DNA of 41,111 bases, from positions 140,006 through 181,116 of the forward strand of contig JBNGIQ010009446.1 in the NCBI GenBank assembly GCA_049999765.1, in the 5' to 3' direction. The translations under genes were made by a program, and so were the position numbers. The notes beneath the pieces were generated by a model that saw only the letters and a list, made by a program, of their open reading frames with translations, ran no database searches and was not told the origin of the DNA. Of this stretch, positions 1 through 10,049 are shown one piece after another. The DNA is from Phaeoceros laevis (taxonomy: Eukaryota > Anthocerotophyta > Anthocerotopsida > Notothyladales). Position 1 is the stretch's first letter. Every line of letters begins with the position of its first letter.

Positions 1-1259
1 CATTTTAGAACCTCCCTCGTCCAGTGCTGGGTTTTCCAGTTCTCAACCCAAAGTGTCTCCTCCGTACGCTTATGCCAAAAATCTGGAGACCGGTTATGCA
101 GCTGCAAACCAAATCGAATATGTGGGATGCGTCAAGAGCATGACGGCAATTGGACGAAGGAAGAACTTACAGTCACGTACTTTGCTGTTTCTGTTCTCCC
201 ACCACTCACTTGGATTCCTGAAATACGTTTGCCATAGTCCGACCACACTCAACTGGTGTCCAAACGATGCCATTCCTACAAGTGCAGCTCAAAGGTTTAG
301 TGCATGGAGCAACTCGATGGCAGAAAAGTCTGTCCCAGAAAACCTGCAAAAGGGCTGTACCTGTAGAGCCCAATGTGCCTGGGCACGACCAACTTTCCCA
401 TCCTGCAGAATGCCCAGCATGGCTTCAGTAAGGAACATTTCCGGTGGCTCTTACTTCATAGGCCTAACCTTGCTGCATGGAGAAATCCGGTTCTTCTTGA
501 ACACTTAGGTGACTGCACAATTACTTGGGACATGCGACCACACGGGGTACTTACCTTACACGGGGTCCGACCTCCCGGGGAAAAGCTTGCCATAGTTGCT
601 CCAACAGAGCCGCAAGGGCTTCAAGTCACGACAGAAATAACCTGCATGGATCAACAGAGGGGAACCTGTGCCCTGGCTTGCGCCATCGCCTAGTCTTTGC
701 ATTGCAGACTCGCAGAGGGCTGACATGCAGCCAGGTGCTGCCTTTGGTACCTCGTCCAGTGAGGCTGTCATGACAAATCCCAGCTTGGCCATTTCCAGCG
801 GAACTACAGCGGCGAGCCAAAATGCCATCGTGGCCAACGGTGCCAACCCTCATATAACAAGTTAGCGTATCAATGGTGAGGATTTTGAGCAGCTGCCAAC
901 ACACATCAGATAGCTTGCAGTCGGATATGAATCTAACTTCCGCTCCCATCGGCAAGTGGCTTTACGGACGCTTTGTAGAAAACAATTTATTAGTGCATTG
1001 CTTTGTCTAATTGCATTACCCGGTCCTACGCAGTGCGAGTTCCGCCTCAGGTCTCGGGATTTTGCAAGGAAACTACGGAGCAGCGCCGCAGTCTTTCAAC
1101 TGCTGTGGAGTCTTCTTTTGGCACTAGCGCTAGCGGCGGTATCCGGGATTAAGGTGACAGCTCTGGCCCCGGGTTTGCTTCTCACATTGGGATCCCGACT
1201 CTTACATACGGGGCCGGAGTTCTGTGGCTTTCATGTATCCCTGGCCTTGCTTCAGATCT
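1..1259. other. Left edge, no recognised gene
   Basis: I recognise no gene here. A frame on the + strand is open from base 2 to 508. Its first ~45 codons are Ser/Pro-rich and look more like coding sequence than the rest (a Pro-Pro-Tyr-Ala-Tyr-Ala stretch near 60-80), so it may contain the end of an exon that begins outside the window. It could be an N-terminal exon of the downstream CCCH gene, but nothing visible proves this. Two further weak open frames at 668-865 (Ser/Ala-rich) and 956-1345 have no family features. Confidence 0.2.
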
Positions 1260-1655
1260 CAGGGGATGTGCTGCCCGCCGTTATGTTAACTTGTCTTGCA
1301 TGTTTTCAGAAGCTTTGCGTTCGCCCCGCCTGGTGGGGTTGCTGAGTTTCTTCTTTGCAGACAAGCGTTCACAACAGCTCGGGTTGCGCGCGGGGGCAGG
1401 CAGTTTGTGGAGTTCCGGTCTGGCATGTTTAGAGGTCCTACTGTATGTTTCAGGACCTGGGAGCGGCACAAGATAGGGCGGATCTCAAGTTGCGCTACTG
1501 CGACGGGAACTCTACGGGCGGCTTTCTTTAGGAAGCGAGGTGGACTCATCACACGCTCAATACAGTCGACTCTCAGGAAGCAGTTTGTCAATTCCTCACG
1601 AGGTTTGAGAGGTTGTTTTGACAGGGCCAGGGGCAAGTGTTCATTCTATTGCTCA
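1260..1655 (+). pseudogene. Decayed copy of the CCCH N-terminal module
   Basis: This stretch aligns base by base with 2005-2400, part of the functional CCCH gene. The shared features appear in the same order: a GGGGTTGCTGAGT block, a TTTGCAG intron acceptor, a GGTATGTTCAAAGG-like start of the exon module, and a remnant of a Cys-rich YCQFF-type finger. In this copy the Cys and aromatic residues of the finger are mostly replaced and the module does not read through. I therefore call it a relic of a tandem exon duplication. Because the intron acceptor lies inside the repeated unit, the duplication was of genomic DNA and not of cDNA. Confidence 0.55.
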
Positions 1656-2004
1656 CATCTTCAATGCTGACAGAGTTTTCTGGTTCCACGCAGCTAAGTA
1701 TGTGACAGGCACCCATACGGGGCAAGGATTGTGGCATGTCGGCAGCTGCATGCGCAATCCATGTGTCTGCTGACCTTGGGGTTTTTGTCGTTGGTGAGCC
1801 TCACTGATGCCGTGGTTCGTTTTTGCAGGATCAGGGATAAATGCGCATGCGAGCCTCATCTCTCCCAAGTGATCAAAGGTTCTTTTCCTTGCACAAGGTG
1901 ATGCACGCAACGAAGCAGTTTACAACTCCGTTTGGGATCCAAATTTCTTATCATCTCACTTACTGTAGCATGTGAGGGGGCGGAGTTGCGATGTCTCCAG
2001 TAGC

Positions 2005-2690
2005 CTGGGGATGTGCAGGGTGTCCTGCTGTGAACTTTGTCTATATGCTTTCGAAGGTGCCATGGCCCTGCCAGCCGGGGTTGCTGAGTCTATCCTTTGC
2101 AGATAAATTTCAGGAGAGCTGGGGTTATCAAACTATTGCTAGACGTTGGAGTTGCGGTTTGGTATGTTCAAAGGGGCAGTGTATTTCAGGGTTGGTGATG
2201 GGAATAAGCTAGTACGGGATCCCAAGGCTCCAAGCCGTGTTGCTGTTACTCAGAAAGCTAGATGGGCGCCTCCAACTCGGACTCCTGTGCACATAGCTAT
2301 GTGGGCTCTTCGCAACACTCGATATCAGAGACTGAGGGATCCTTACTGTCAAGTCTTCACAAGATATGGGAAATGTGACAAGACAAAGGGGAAGGATCCG
2401 TTTCACAATGGGGCAATGCAGTCTGGTGTGCTCAGAGGGGCTGTGTACTTTAGGGTTGGCGATGGCAACAAGCTTGTACGGCTGTCAAAGCCTCCTGTCC
2501 GTGGTGGTGCTGTTGTTCAGAAAGCTAAGTGGGTCCGCCCAACCCGCTCGCCTGCGGTTCAGAAGGCTAAGTGGACCCTCCACAATGCTCGGTACAGGCG
2601 CCGGAAGCAGTATTGCCAATTTTTCACAAGGTTTGGGAAATGTGACAAAGGTGAAGGCAAGTGCCCTTTTATCCACGATGCTGACAAAGT
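2005..2690 (+). repeat. Direct repeat of the CCCH N-terminal module
   Basis: Two in-frame copies of one module follow each other inside the CCCH gene. Copy B (about 2146-2425) and copy C (about 2428-2690) share a GAVYFRVGDGNKLVR block, a basic Pro-rich linker with QKA(R/K)W, an N(T/A)RY block and a YCQ(V/F)FTR(Y/F)GKCDK finger. In copy B the third Cys of the finger is Asp and the His spacing is shortened, so it cannot form a normal CCCH finger. In copy C the finger is canonical. Together with the dead copy at 1260-1655 this makes three generations of one unit. Confidence 0.75.
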
Positions 2691-3237
2691 TGCTGTCTGC
2701 ACACAGTTTTTGAAAGGCACTTGCAGGGACACCAACTGTCCCTTGACCCACAAAGCCATACCAGAGAGGATGTCTGATTGCTTTTATTTTCTACAAGGTC
2801 TGTGCACCAATGAGGAGTGTCCCTACAGGCACGTGAAAGTCAACTCCAAGGCCTCGATTTGTGAGAAGTTTTTGAAAGGGTACTGTGCAGATGGGGACAA
2901 TTGCAACCATAAGCACACATATGTGTGCCCGGTGTTTGCGGAAACGGGGCTCTGTCCTCAGCAGGCAACATGCAAATTGCATCATCCAAAACGGAAAGAA
3001 GCAGCAGTTCAAGAGCAAATTGGCTTGAGAAGGAAGCGACGACAATTTGGGTGTGATGGTGGCACTTTGAGGGACATTGGTTTGTTGGACACGTGTGAGG
3101 ATGGGCAATTGTCGAAGAGGTTGAAGCTGTTTTCAGCGCCGCAGCAAGCCTCTGTTGAAGAGTTTCTGGCGAAGATGCATGACGGGACCAGTGACCTCGA
3201 GAAGCTTATCAAGCCAGCATTTTTGCTTCCTCAGTAG
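2140..3237 (+). CDS. CCCH zinc-finger protein, ZC3H3/AtC3H7-like
   Basis: Five CCCH fingers lie in a row at about 2620-2990: C-x8-C-x6-C-x3-H, then C-x7-C-x4-C-x3-H twice, C-x7-C-x5-C-x3-H and C-x8-C-x5-C-x3-H. Their wording (IPERM, a YLQG-like FLQG, CPYRH, KGYC, CPVFAETGLC) and order match the plant relatives of animal ZC3H3, nuclear RNA-binding proteins linked to mRNA 3'-end processing and export. That role is known for the family and inferred here. The frame opens just after a TAG at 2138-2140 that could be an intron acceptor. The first ATG is at 2164, so upstream exons may be missing from this model. The C-terminus after the fingers is basic, with no known domain. The N-terminal module is duplicated in frame, giving a degenerate extra finger. 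The stop codon is at 3235-3237; 3238-3600 is probably 3' UTR. Confidence 0.85.
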
Positions 3238-3599
3238 ACCCTTTTGCCTTGGCTCTAGTTTTAGGGCCACTGCAAGATGTGAGGTTTGAACTTTTAGGAC
3301 AACGTGATTGTTAGACCAGGTGAGCTAGAGTGTATTTTTTCTGTGCAGTATTTTAACGTTTGCTGTAGGATAGTTCTTTTTTGGTTGGGCCTTCAAAATA
3401 TTAGAAGGCAAGCTCTTTCTGTAGCATTTGAAATGTGACAACCACAAAGGATGCAACTTTTTTTTATTTACTCGTACCGTTTTTGGAATCATTGCCTTTT
3501 TATGCATACAGACTGATACAGTCACGGGCTCACCCGGTCAGATCTCGTTGCTTAGCATACTATTCGCTTATGCCTAAGTACGATGAATTAAAATGCGTA

Positions 3600-4017
3600 A
3601 AACTCACCTCGCAAGCTGCAATTTGGCATCTCCACTCTTCCTCCTTGTGAAAAGACGTATCCCAAGCGACGGGTGCCGTCGGCGGCCGCACAATGGTAGA
3701 ACAAATATGTGAGGGACAGAGATGCATTTTTCACATGCTATCGGGCTGACATCTTTGTTGCATCTGCCTGCGGCTGTCACAGTTTGTGATCCAATTCTCG
3801 TGGAGCTCATCGCGTAAAAGTCTTTTGCCGTCCTCTTCATCACGTCCGCCAATGCTTGGAGAAAGGCCTCTGTTGTCTCATCGTTCGGGATCCTGTACGC
3901 ACTACAAGCGTAGCTCTTCTCACCAGGAACAAGATCCTGCACTGCAACGCAATGAACTGCAACGCTGTAGGCAACAGCAAGGAATACTAGGCAAAGAGCT
4001 CTACCCATTGAGTTCAT
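3600..4017 (-). pseudogene. Gnk2/DUF26 secreted protein, frameshifted
   Basis: The ATG at 4015-4017 opens a clear signal peptide (about 20 hydrophobic residues). The first half of a Gnk2-homologous (stress-antifungal) domain follows, with the diagnostic C-x8-C-x2-C motif at about 3720-3755 (CNKDVSPIACEKC). Known Gnk2 proteins are apoplastic mannose-binding or cysteine-rich secreted proteins. Past the motif this frame loses family resemblance and runs to a stop at 3604. The expected second half (a Cys, then Gly and Arg, then a Cys-x-Leu-Arg) lies in the next frame over 3607-3710 and ends at a good GTGAGT donor near 3606. One indel between about 3715 and 3740 would explain this, so it is a recent pseudogene or a sequencing error. 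A final exon below 3600 is expected but not resolved. The locus faces the CCCH gene tail to tail. Confidence 0.6.
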
Positions 4018-4159
4018 TGATCAAGGAGGAAGAAAAGGCTTTTACAGTGTTTTAAAGTTCAGCCCCAGAGCCGAGGGTGGCAGAAAGGAATATGTTGGGA
4101 CGTGCGCGTCAACTTGTTTTATCAAGCACTATTTCCAAGTCGCTTGTCACATATTACTA

Positions 4160-4270
4160 ATATGTTCCTGGACGGGGGCTCCTGGTCGCCGGTCGAAAAA
4201 CCTGACGGGGTGTTCAATTCCCATGTGGAGTTGGCTAAACACCATAATCATCCTACTACTACTACTAATC
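4160..4270 (+). mobile_element. SINE-like tract with (CTA)n tail
   Basis: A GGTGTTCAATTCCC block near 4209 resembles the Pol III B box of tRNA genes. It is followed by ~45 bp of non-coding sequence and a short ACTACTACTACTA tail at 4255-4268. A B box followed by a simple-repeat tail is the layout of a tRNA-derived SINE. The A box upstream is weak and no flanking target duplication is obvious. The tract lies between the 5' ends of the Gnk2 gene and the 3' end of the C45 gene. Confidence 0.3.
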
Positions 4271-4607
4271 AGATTCCTTCATAACGCGCAAAACCAATTG
4301 CACTCAAGGCAGCACAACGATATTTGTGTTGACTTGAAACGATAAACTAGAGCTTCACTCTCACTGTGGACACCACACACCAAGTAGTCTTTGTGAAATG
4401 ACAAGAAAAACACAGGTTTCTTTGGTGTTTGCATGGCATGGATAATGTGAAGTGCAGGTACCGGCCATTGAACTCTCCTAGACTCGAATCCCCATAAAAC
4501 TCTTAACGCAGGAATGCAAAGAGCATGTATCATTCGAGCTGGAACCTGAAATCGAGCTCGATTACTGACAACTCAGCATCCAGATACAGTCGGTGCAAAT
4601 GCGACGG

Positions 4608-6354
4608 TCAAATCATTCGCAGCATCAAGTCCACCTGCTTGTTCTGCGGATTGCCTCTGTAAATGGTCACCAGCTTGGTGTTCACGTCCAAAAGCACAGA
4701 GCATAGAGTGTACAGTTGAGGGCCTGCAGGTAAAACTCATCTATTAGACTGGGCAAGCCTAACGCTGAAGTAGAACCTGGAGACTGACTGGGGACAGAAC
4801 CTTGCATGAATACTGGAAACTCCTTGTCAAAGCTGTCACCGAGCAATGCTAAACACTCTGCCTTTGTGGACATTGGTAACTGTGATGCTCTTCTCTCTCG
4901 ATGAACGGAGCTGGGGTGGATGACCTGTTCATGGCGTTCTATTTATTAGGATGGATTCTACCATCAAAGCAGTGTTCCACAGAGGTATGCCGCATGTTTT
5001 TGACCATGCATTCGAAGAATCAACGCAAGGTAGGTGATAGACCTGAGGAACCCGCAAATGTCGGTACATGTTGGCATGGAAGAAGGGTGCTGAACCGATA
5101 TCCTGCTCTGAAAAGCGTGATTTTGATGCAGTCTCCACTGTCACGATTCTCCGATTCTGGATATCCAGCAAGTTATAGTTGTGCCCTGCTGCCAGCCCAC
5201 TTTGCTTTATTCTCTGCCAAAACGTGCAAGCCAGAAGTAAGTACTGCACAGACCTGGAGCATCTAGAAACTATGAATCCTGTTGGCACGTGCTCTCCACA
5301 CTCGAACATCAGAAGGGCTTACTTTGAGACCATCGTTCAGGTTAGCTGCTTCCAGCAGATCACGAGAGATGAAGTTCCGACCTATACCTCCTGCGACAAC
5401 TTCCAGTGGGGCTAAGGGAACAGCGTTCAGAGTAAATCCCTACCAAAAGACGGAGGATGAGTTTAGTTTTCTTCATTTCCCAATCGGACATCAACGTGGG
5501 CAGTATAGATGGGACATACCACACCTGCATCATTGATGCCAAACGCACAACTTGGCAGCTCTCCTGCATAGGTGTATGCAATGAAGGTGAGCCCAGATTG
5601 CACCGTTGCTTGAACCAGATACCTGCGAACACATCAAAACTTTCAAAAAGCAATCCTGTAATTCTGCATACAAACGTTGTTATACAGCAGTATGGGTAGA
5701 CGACAGTACACATGATCCTTCACAGATACATCAGCATCCTCGTTATGGGCAATGAAAGCTTCGGAGTCCGTGCACAGTAGGACATCGGAGCACTGATCTG
5801 CTTTCCCAACCTCCAGCTTGGCAGTGGCTTGTGGCAGGAATGGAGCAATCTCTTTCCTTAAATTCAGCAAAAGAACCTGTAATAGGACAAGTGTTCCCCA
5901 CTTGAATGTTTTTTATACCCTCCAAGCCTATGAAACATCTATTTCTGCCCACCTCAAGAAACGGCACTTGGGATCCATCTGCCATGCCCTGCAGCTCTTC
6001 CCAGTAACGGGGGTACTGCTTCCTGTCCGAGAGCACCACAATTTTCAAGTCATCATAAACAAAACAATCAAGAAACATGTATCTGAAGATCGTTGAACAC
6101 GTGAAATACGCTAAACAAGAAGAAATGCGAGCAAGAGTGTGCAACCTGTTTGTGTCAAACAGGGTCTTCACAATTTCGAGCCCCTTCTTCGATACTGCGA
6201 ATGGAATCAACTCCGACTTCATACACGGATCCCTTTCGAGCCTGCTCATGATCATGGTTGCAAATTTCTGCCCAACGGCATATCCAAGGTTGTAGGCTTT
6301 GCAAGGCCGCACAGTCACGGAAGGTATGCTACAGGTCTCTGGAATCTCCCACAT
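4608..6354 (-). CDS. C45-family Ntn-hydrolase, plant type
   Basis: Eight exons: 6354-6146, 6022-5953, 5876-5710, 5622-5520, 5439-5323, 5213-5043, 4924-4801, 4723-4608 (1077 nt, 358 residues, about the family's usual length). The protein resembles plant proteins of peptidase family C45, relatives of acyl-CoA:6-aminopenicillanate acyltransferase, which are amide-bond hydrolases or transferases that self-process to expose an N-terminal Cys. Visible landmarks are YPRYWEELQGMADG (exon 2), the candidate nucleophile Cys122 in KADQCSD followed by AHNED (exon 3), YTYAGELPSCAFGIND (exon 4), AAGHNYNLLD and PFFHANMY (exon 6), and GPQLYTLCSVLLD (exon 8). All junctions keep phase. The weakest donors are GTTGCA (after exon 1) and GTTCTG (after exon 7). 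The start is the first ATG, at 6354. Substrates of the plant members are not known to me. No signal peptide is evident. Confidence 0.85.
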
Positions 6355-6507
6355 GGTAACCACAGTTGACACAGAGCTGAATGCACTTCCTCAGTCCAGG
6401 GAGGGGAAACCGGCCACCGTCCCACCAGACACGCTTCCGCCAAGCAGCCGTCGGTACGGCTGAGTGTGAAGCTCCTTATGTGGTGGATGTGTTGAATGTC
6501 GATGTGT

Positions 6508-8870
6508 ATATTGATTGAGAGCTGAGGCCCCCCAGGATCCGCATTATGCTGAATTATGCCACCTGATTCGCTGGTGTGGTCTCATCACTTTGCATGAGCA
6601 TCTTCGTGCTGTGGCTTCAACTCGGGCAGTGCATCTGCGAGTTTGTGAGCCAATTGCCATGGAAGTAAAGCACGTCACTCCTTCAGTAATTGCAAGTACA
6701 TTCTGTCAAATCTTTGCGCGGTCCTTGCATATTTGTTTTCTCTGTCTTCCGTACTACGCAGGGCACTCTAGCGAGCTGACCTGGTACTATTTTAGCTTGA
6801 GGTCTTGTATCCTGTTTCTTCGTATAGGTCACGACTCACAAGAACCAACTCTTCACCTGAGGAAGCCTGGTGGTTGTACCACTAAGACAGCTGAGATGGC
6901 TCAAAAGTCTATGCGACCGGTGGAGGAGGTTATGAAAGGGCCTACTGAATATGTGGCCCCGGTGATAACAGGTGTGCCATAGTGATCCTTGTTCTTTTTG
7001 CTGATTAAATACCGCTGAAGAGGCATGCAAGGCCATACAGCCAGGGCAGGTGTTGGTGAAAAACTTTAACGCCTCATGGCTCTTTTGCAGCTCCAAGGCT
7101 CTCTGGCTTCAGTCTCAAGGTCTTCAGTTGGTTAGTGGAGGGCTGTTTTGGGGGTTTTATACTGTCAAGACTGCTGCGTGTAAACGGCATCTCCCAGGTA
7201 TGCAACTATGACAACTACGAACACCAATATGTGCTTATGAACATCCTATGCTTTTTTTCCCATTTGATCAAAGAGAAGAATTGTTGTTTGGACAGGTTCT
7301 GAGGGACATGACGATCCCAGACGCTCCCATGTACTTTCCAGAATATCCAACCGAGTGTAAGCAGCCGGCGTAAGCACCCCTACATGACATCATTTCTTCG
7401 TCTTCAGCTGCCACAACGATTCTCATTGTTCCTACATGCAGGAGAGGATAAGGAGGAAATCGTGAAAACCTTGCAAGAAGGAAGTGACTCATGCTCCCGA
7501 GTTGCAGTGGCTGTAGAAACCCTTTCTCCACGCCCCAGCTTAAGGTCGGAACCAGGCTATCCTTGTCTCTACTGGAGTATTCGGGACTATGAAGAAGATT
7601 TCATATCGAACTCATTCCACAACACCTACTGCGGTATGTAGTAGGGGATGCTGTGAAACAGGGTTCTTCAGACTGGTCAATCAACACTACAATTGTGTCT
7701 CAAACAATCATTGCACAGGCTATTCTGAGACATTTTTCCCTGGACATCATGTGTCAGATTGTGGAGCGTTTTATCTGCATAATTGAGGTGTTTTTTGCAA
7801 GCAAGTTCACCTATGAAGTATCTTATCTCCTTTGATCCTGCTGATTAACGCAAACAAGCTGCTGCCGCGACAGAAAGGATATCTTCAGGTACTGCAACTT
7901 GCAGCCTTAACAGTGCTGTACAAAATTCCAGATATGCTAAATTAGGACGAGTGTCTAATGGTTGCATTTCAACAGGAAAGCCCCTCTCCATACTGGACGG
8001 AGTTCTTATAGCTGTGAAATACTGCTCCTGGTTGCTCGGTCACATCCTACCGTGTGTGGACATCAACTTAAGTAGCGAAAGAATTGTACACGGGTATCTC
8101 AATACCGCAGGGACTTGACATACATAGCATGCACGATGCAGGATCTGTGCAGATACCGTCGTCACTATGTGGGGCAGTGGGCCTGAACCAACCTTTGGAA
8201 GAGTGACTTTGAAAGGGTATGCTTTGCTAATAGTATCTCAGCTAAGCAACTGATCAGATATGACTGATGAAAATGGTGTTGCTGACTTAATATATTATGG
8301 TTGCCTTAGTGCCGTGTCTGCAATTTCGACTATGGAATCAATTGGACCTATTGCAGCTAATGTGGAAGATGTGTTGCTGGTGTAAGAAGCTACTTATCTA
8401 CTGGCCCTCTGGCAGGTTGTAACTTCATGTCATGGTCTAGTGTAGCAGGGATCAGTTCAAGTCTGTTTCTGCCTGATTTCCAGCTTTTTTCTGGAAGATG
8501 ATTCGAGCGTAATCAAATAATCTTGAAGCTAACCTCTGTTGACGATAGGTACGCAGCCATAGCTGGTGTGGATGAGACGAATGTGCTGCACTCAGAGCCT
8601 GTAACGTGATCTTTCAATTTGCTACTTGGTATATCTGTTGGAGGTAAGATAATTTTGATTCTAGGCTGTTACAGCTGAACTTCTTGGATGCTTTTGCTGT
8701 GTGCAGTTTCCTCTGTGCATCCCTCTTCTCCAGGATGATGCAGAGCTCCAATCCCTAAAAGTTGGCAAATACTCAAATGTAAGTCAGCACCCCACTTTCC
8801 AGAATCTGCCCTTTAATAGCAGGATTTACATGCGATAAATTATGGAAATCAGGAAGACGAGGTAAGCGCG
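6508..8870 (+). repeat. Left arm of an inverted segmental duplication
   Basis: The + strand here matches the - strand of about 19735-16755 through exons and introns alike. It starts in the 5' flank (an AGGATCCGCA-TATGCTGAATTATGCC block on both sides) and ends in the intron after FAAH exon 12. The arms are about 2.4 and 3.0 kb long. Most of the difference is the 640-bp deletion in the left arm. They are separated by about 7.9 kb containing the tandem repeats, the 571-residue protein gene, the PPR pseudogene and the 3' half of FAAH. Confidence 0.85.
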
Positions 8871-8875
8871 AGAAC
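6508..8875 (+). pseudogene. FAAH pseudogene, internally deleted and truncated
   Basis: This is a second, dead copy of the FAAH gene at 15214-19356, in opposite orientation. Exons 1-3 are still readable (6896-6971, 7091-7197, 7296-7356). In exon 4 (from 7442) a 4-bp insertion before ATATCGAAC breaks the frame. Exon 5 has an indel and an in-frame TAA at about 7845, where the intact copy reads Leu-Arg. At about 8018-8021 the exon-6 sequence jumps directly to intron sequence after exon 8. About 640 bp are thereby lost, carrying the catalytic Lys region's end, exon 7 and the whole GGSSSGS signature. Exons 9-12 persist with further small indels (about 8142-8779). Homology stops near 8870, so exons 13-21 are absent. 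It cannot encode an active amidase. Confidence 0.85.
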
Positions 8876-9279
8876 GCAGCGTACGAGAAATGGTACCTAC
8901 AGGTGCTGGCTAATATTTTTGTGAAGTGTGCTATGAGAGTTCAAAAAGTTGTATGTTGATGAACTTTCTTGTTTGAGAAATTGCGGTTGCGGGGCAGCTA
9001 GACTAGAAGTGATGGCTGGGAGTGCCCTGTCTAATCGCTGTATGGAGCAGGTGAATTAGCATATGTTGCCTGTGTGCTCTTTGCTTCTGTATGCTCATGT
9101 TTTGGATAAGTTCCTTATTCGGACGGGCTGCTCTTCACCTGTCTGAACTCCACGTCCATCTGGAGCGGCGCACTAATAGCATATTCTCTCCAGCTCGGCG
9201 CCAAAACAGACTTCCTGATCAGACAGGGAGGGGGCGTAAATATGCACAAGCCTCATTGTGGGCGGGCACGCACCAAGTG
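8876..9279. other. No gene seen
   Basis: The sequence between the end of the FAAH duplication and the tandem repeat shows no recognisable exon. A frame from 9091 opens here and runs into the repeat. I see no conserved domain in it and treat it as non-coding. Confidence 0.4.
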
Positions 9280-9538
9280 CCCTCTCTCTCCTCTGAGCAG
9301 AACAAGTCTTCACCGTGTGGGTACTCAGTAGTGACCAATTGGGCGGGTGCAGATCCCCTTGAATTGTGGGAACTTGGGCCCTCTCTCTCCTCTGATGAGC
9401 AGAACAAGTCTTCACCATGTGGGTACTCAGCAGTGACCANNNNNNNNNNTGATGAGCAGAACAAGTCTTCACCATGTGGGTACTCAGCAGTGACCAGTTG
9501 GACGTGTGTAGATCCCCTTGACTTGTGGGAACTTGGGA
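9280..9538. repeat. Tandem repeat of ~99 bp, 2.5+ units
   Basis: The unit begins CCCTCTCTCTCCTCTGA, continues through GAGCAGAACAAGTCTTCACC and a GTGGGTACTCAG block, and ends in TGTGGGAACTTGGG. Unit 1 is 9280-9378, unit 2 starts at 9379, and a further unit ends at 9538. A 10-N gap interrupts the array. Because the 47 bases before and after the gap are identical, the true copy number is uncertain. The array reads open in some frames on both strands, but this follows from the unit length and is not evidence of a gene. Confidence 0.85.
9440..9449. other. Assembly gap, 10 N
   Basis: Ten undetermined bases. The 47-bp sequence ending at 9439 (from 9393) is repeated exactly at 9450-9496, which suggests an unmerged overlap or a collapsed tandem unit. 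Confidence 0.95.
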
Positions 9539-10049
9539 ACGTGCGTCGCACACTGCGGACGCGTAGAGTGTAGGTCTTACCCAAAATTGGAAATACGGAA
9601 ACGTCAGGCGTGGAGAGATGGAGCTTCAACTGGGGGGGCGAGGGCCAGGTTCATACCGATCCTTTCAGGGCAGTTGTTTGCTCGCAAGCGACCTCTCCTC
9701 GAGCTCAGCTGCGGGCAAGCTCAAGGTAGCGACCGATCGGCTGGCTCCCCATCGATATCGACAGACAGCTCACAAGTTTGATTTGTGCAAATCTAGCTTG
9801 CAATAACCCGCTAGCTAGCTAGCTAGGCAGAGCTGTAGAATGGGTCCATGTCTGCAGGCTGAGCTAGAATTTGAAGGATGTCCAGGGAGGAATCTTGCAA
9901 GCACAAAATTTGATTTCAAGAGCATTGACGACTGATGTTGCACCTGCTTGCTTGCCTAGGCCTGCCAGTGGCTGCCCACGCAGCAGCAGGAGGGATCCAT
10001 CGATTCTTCAGCCACAAACAGCTGGGCAATCTAGATTCATTGATCAGCC
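9539..10049. promoter_or_regulatory. Upstream region of the 571-residue protein gene
   Basis: No coding exon recognised. The stretch should contain the promoter and 5' UTR of the downstream gene. A GCTAGCTAGCTAGCTAGG palindromic run at about 9810-9827 is the only notable motif. Similar GGCTAGCTAGCTA runs recur in intron 1 near 10302. No convincing TATA box was found. Confidence 0.3.

Noticed and set aside
9091-9573. Long open frames on both strands
   Set aside because: They are produced by a ~99-bp tandem repeat whose length is a multiple of three, and they cross an N gap.
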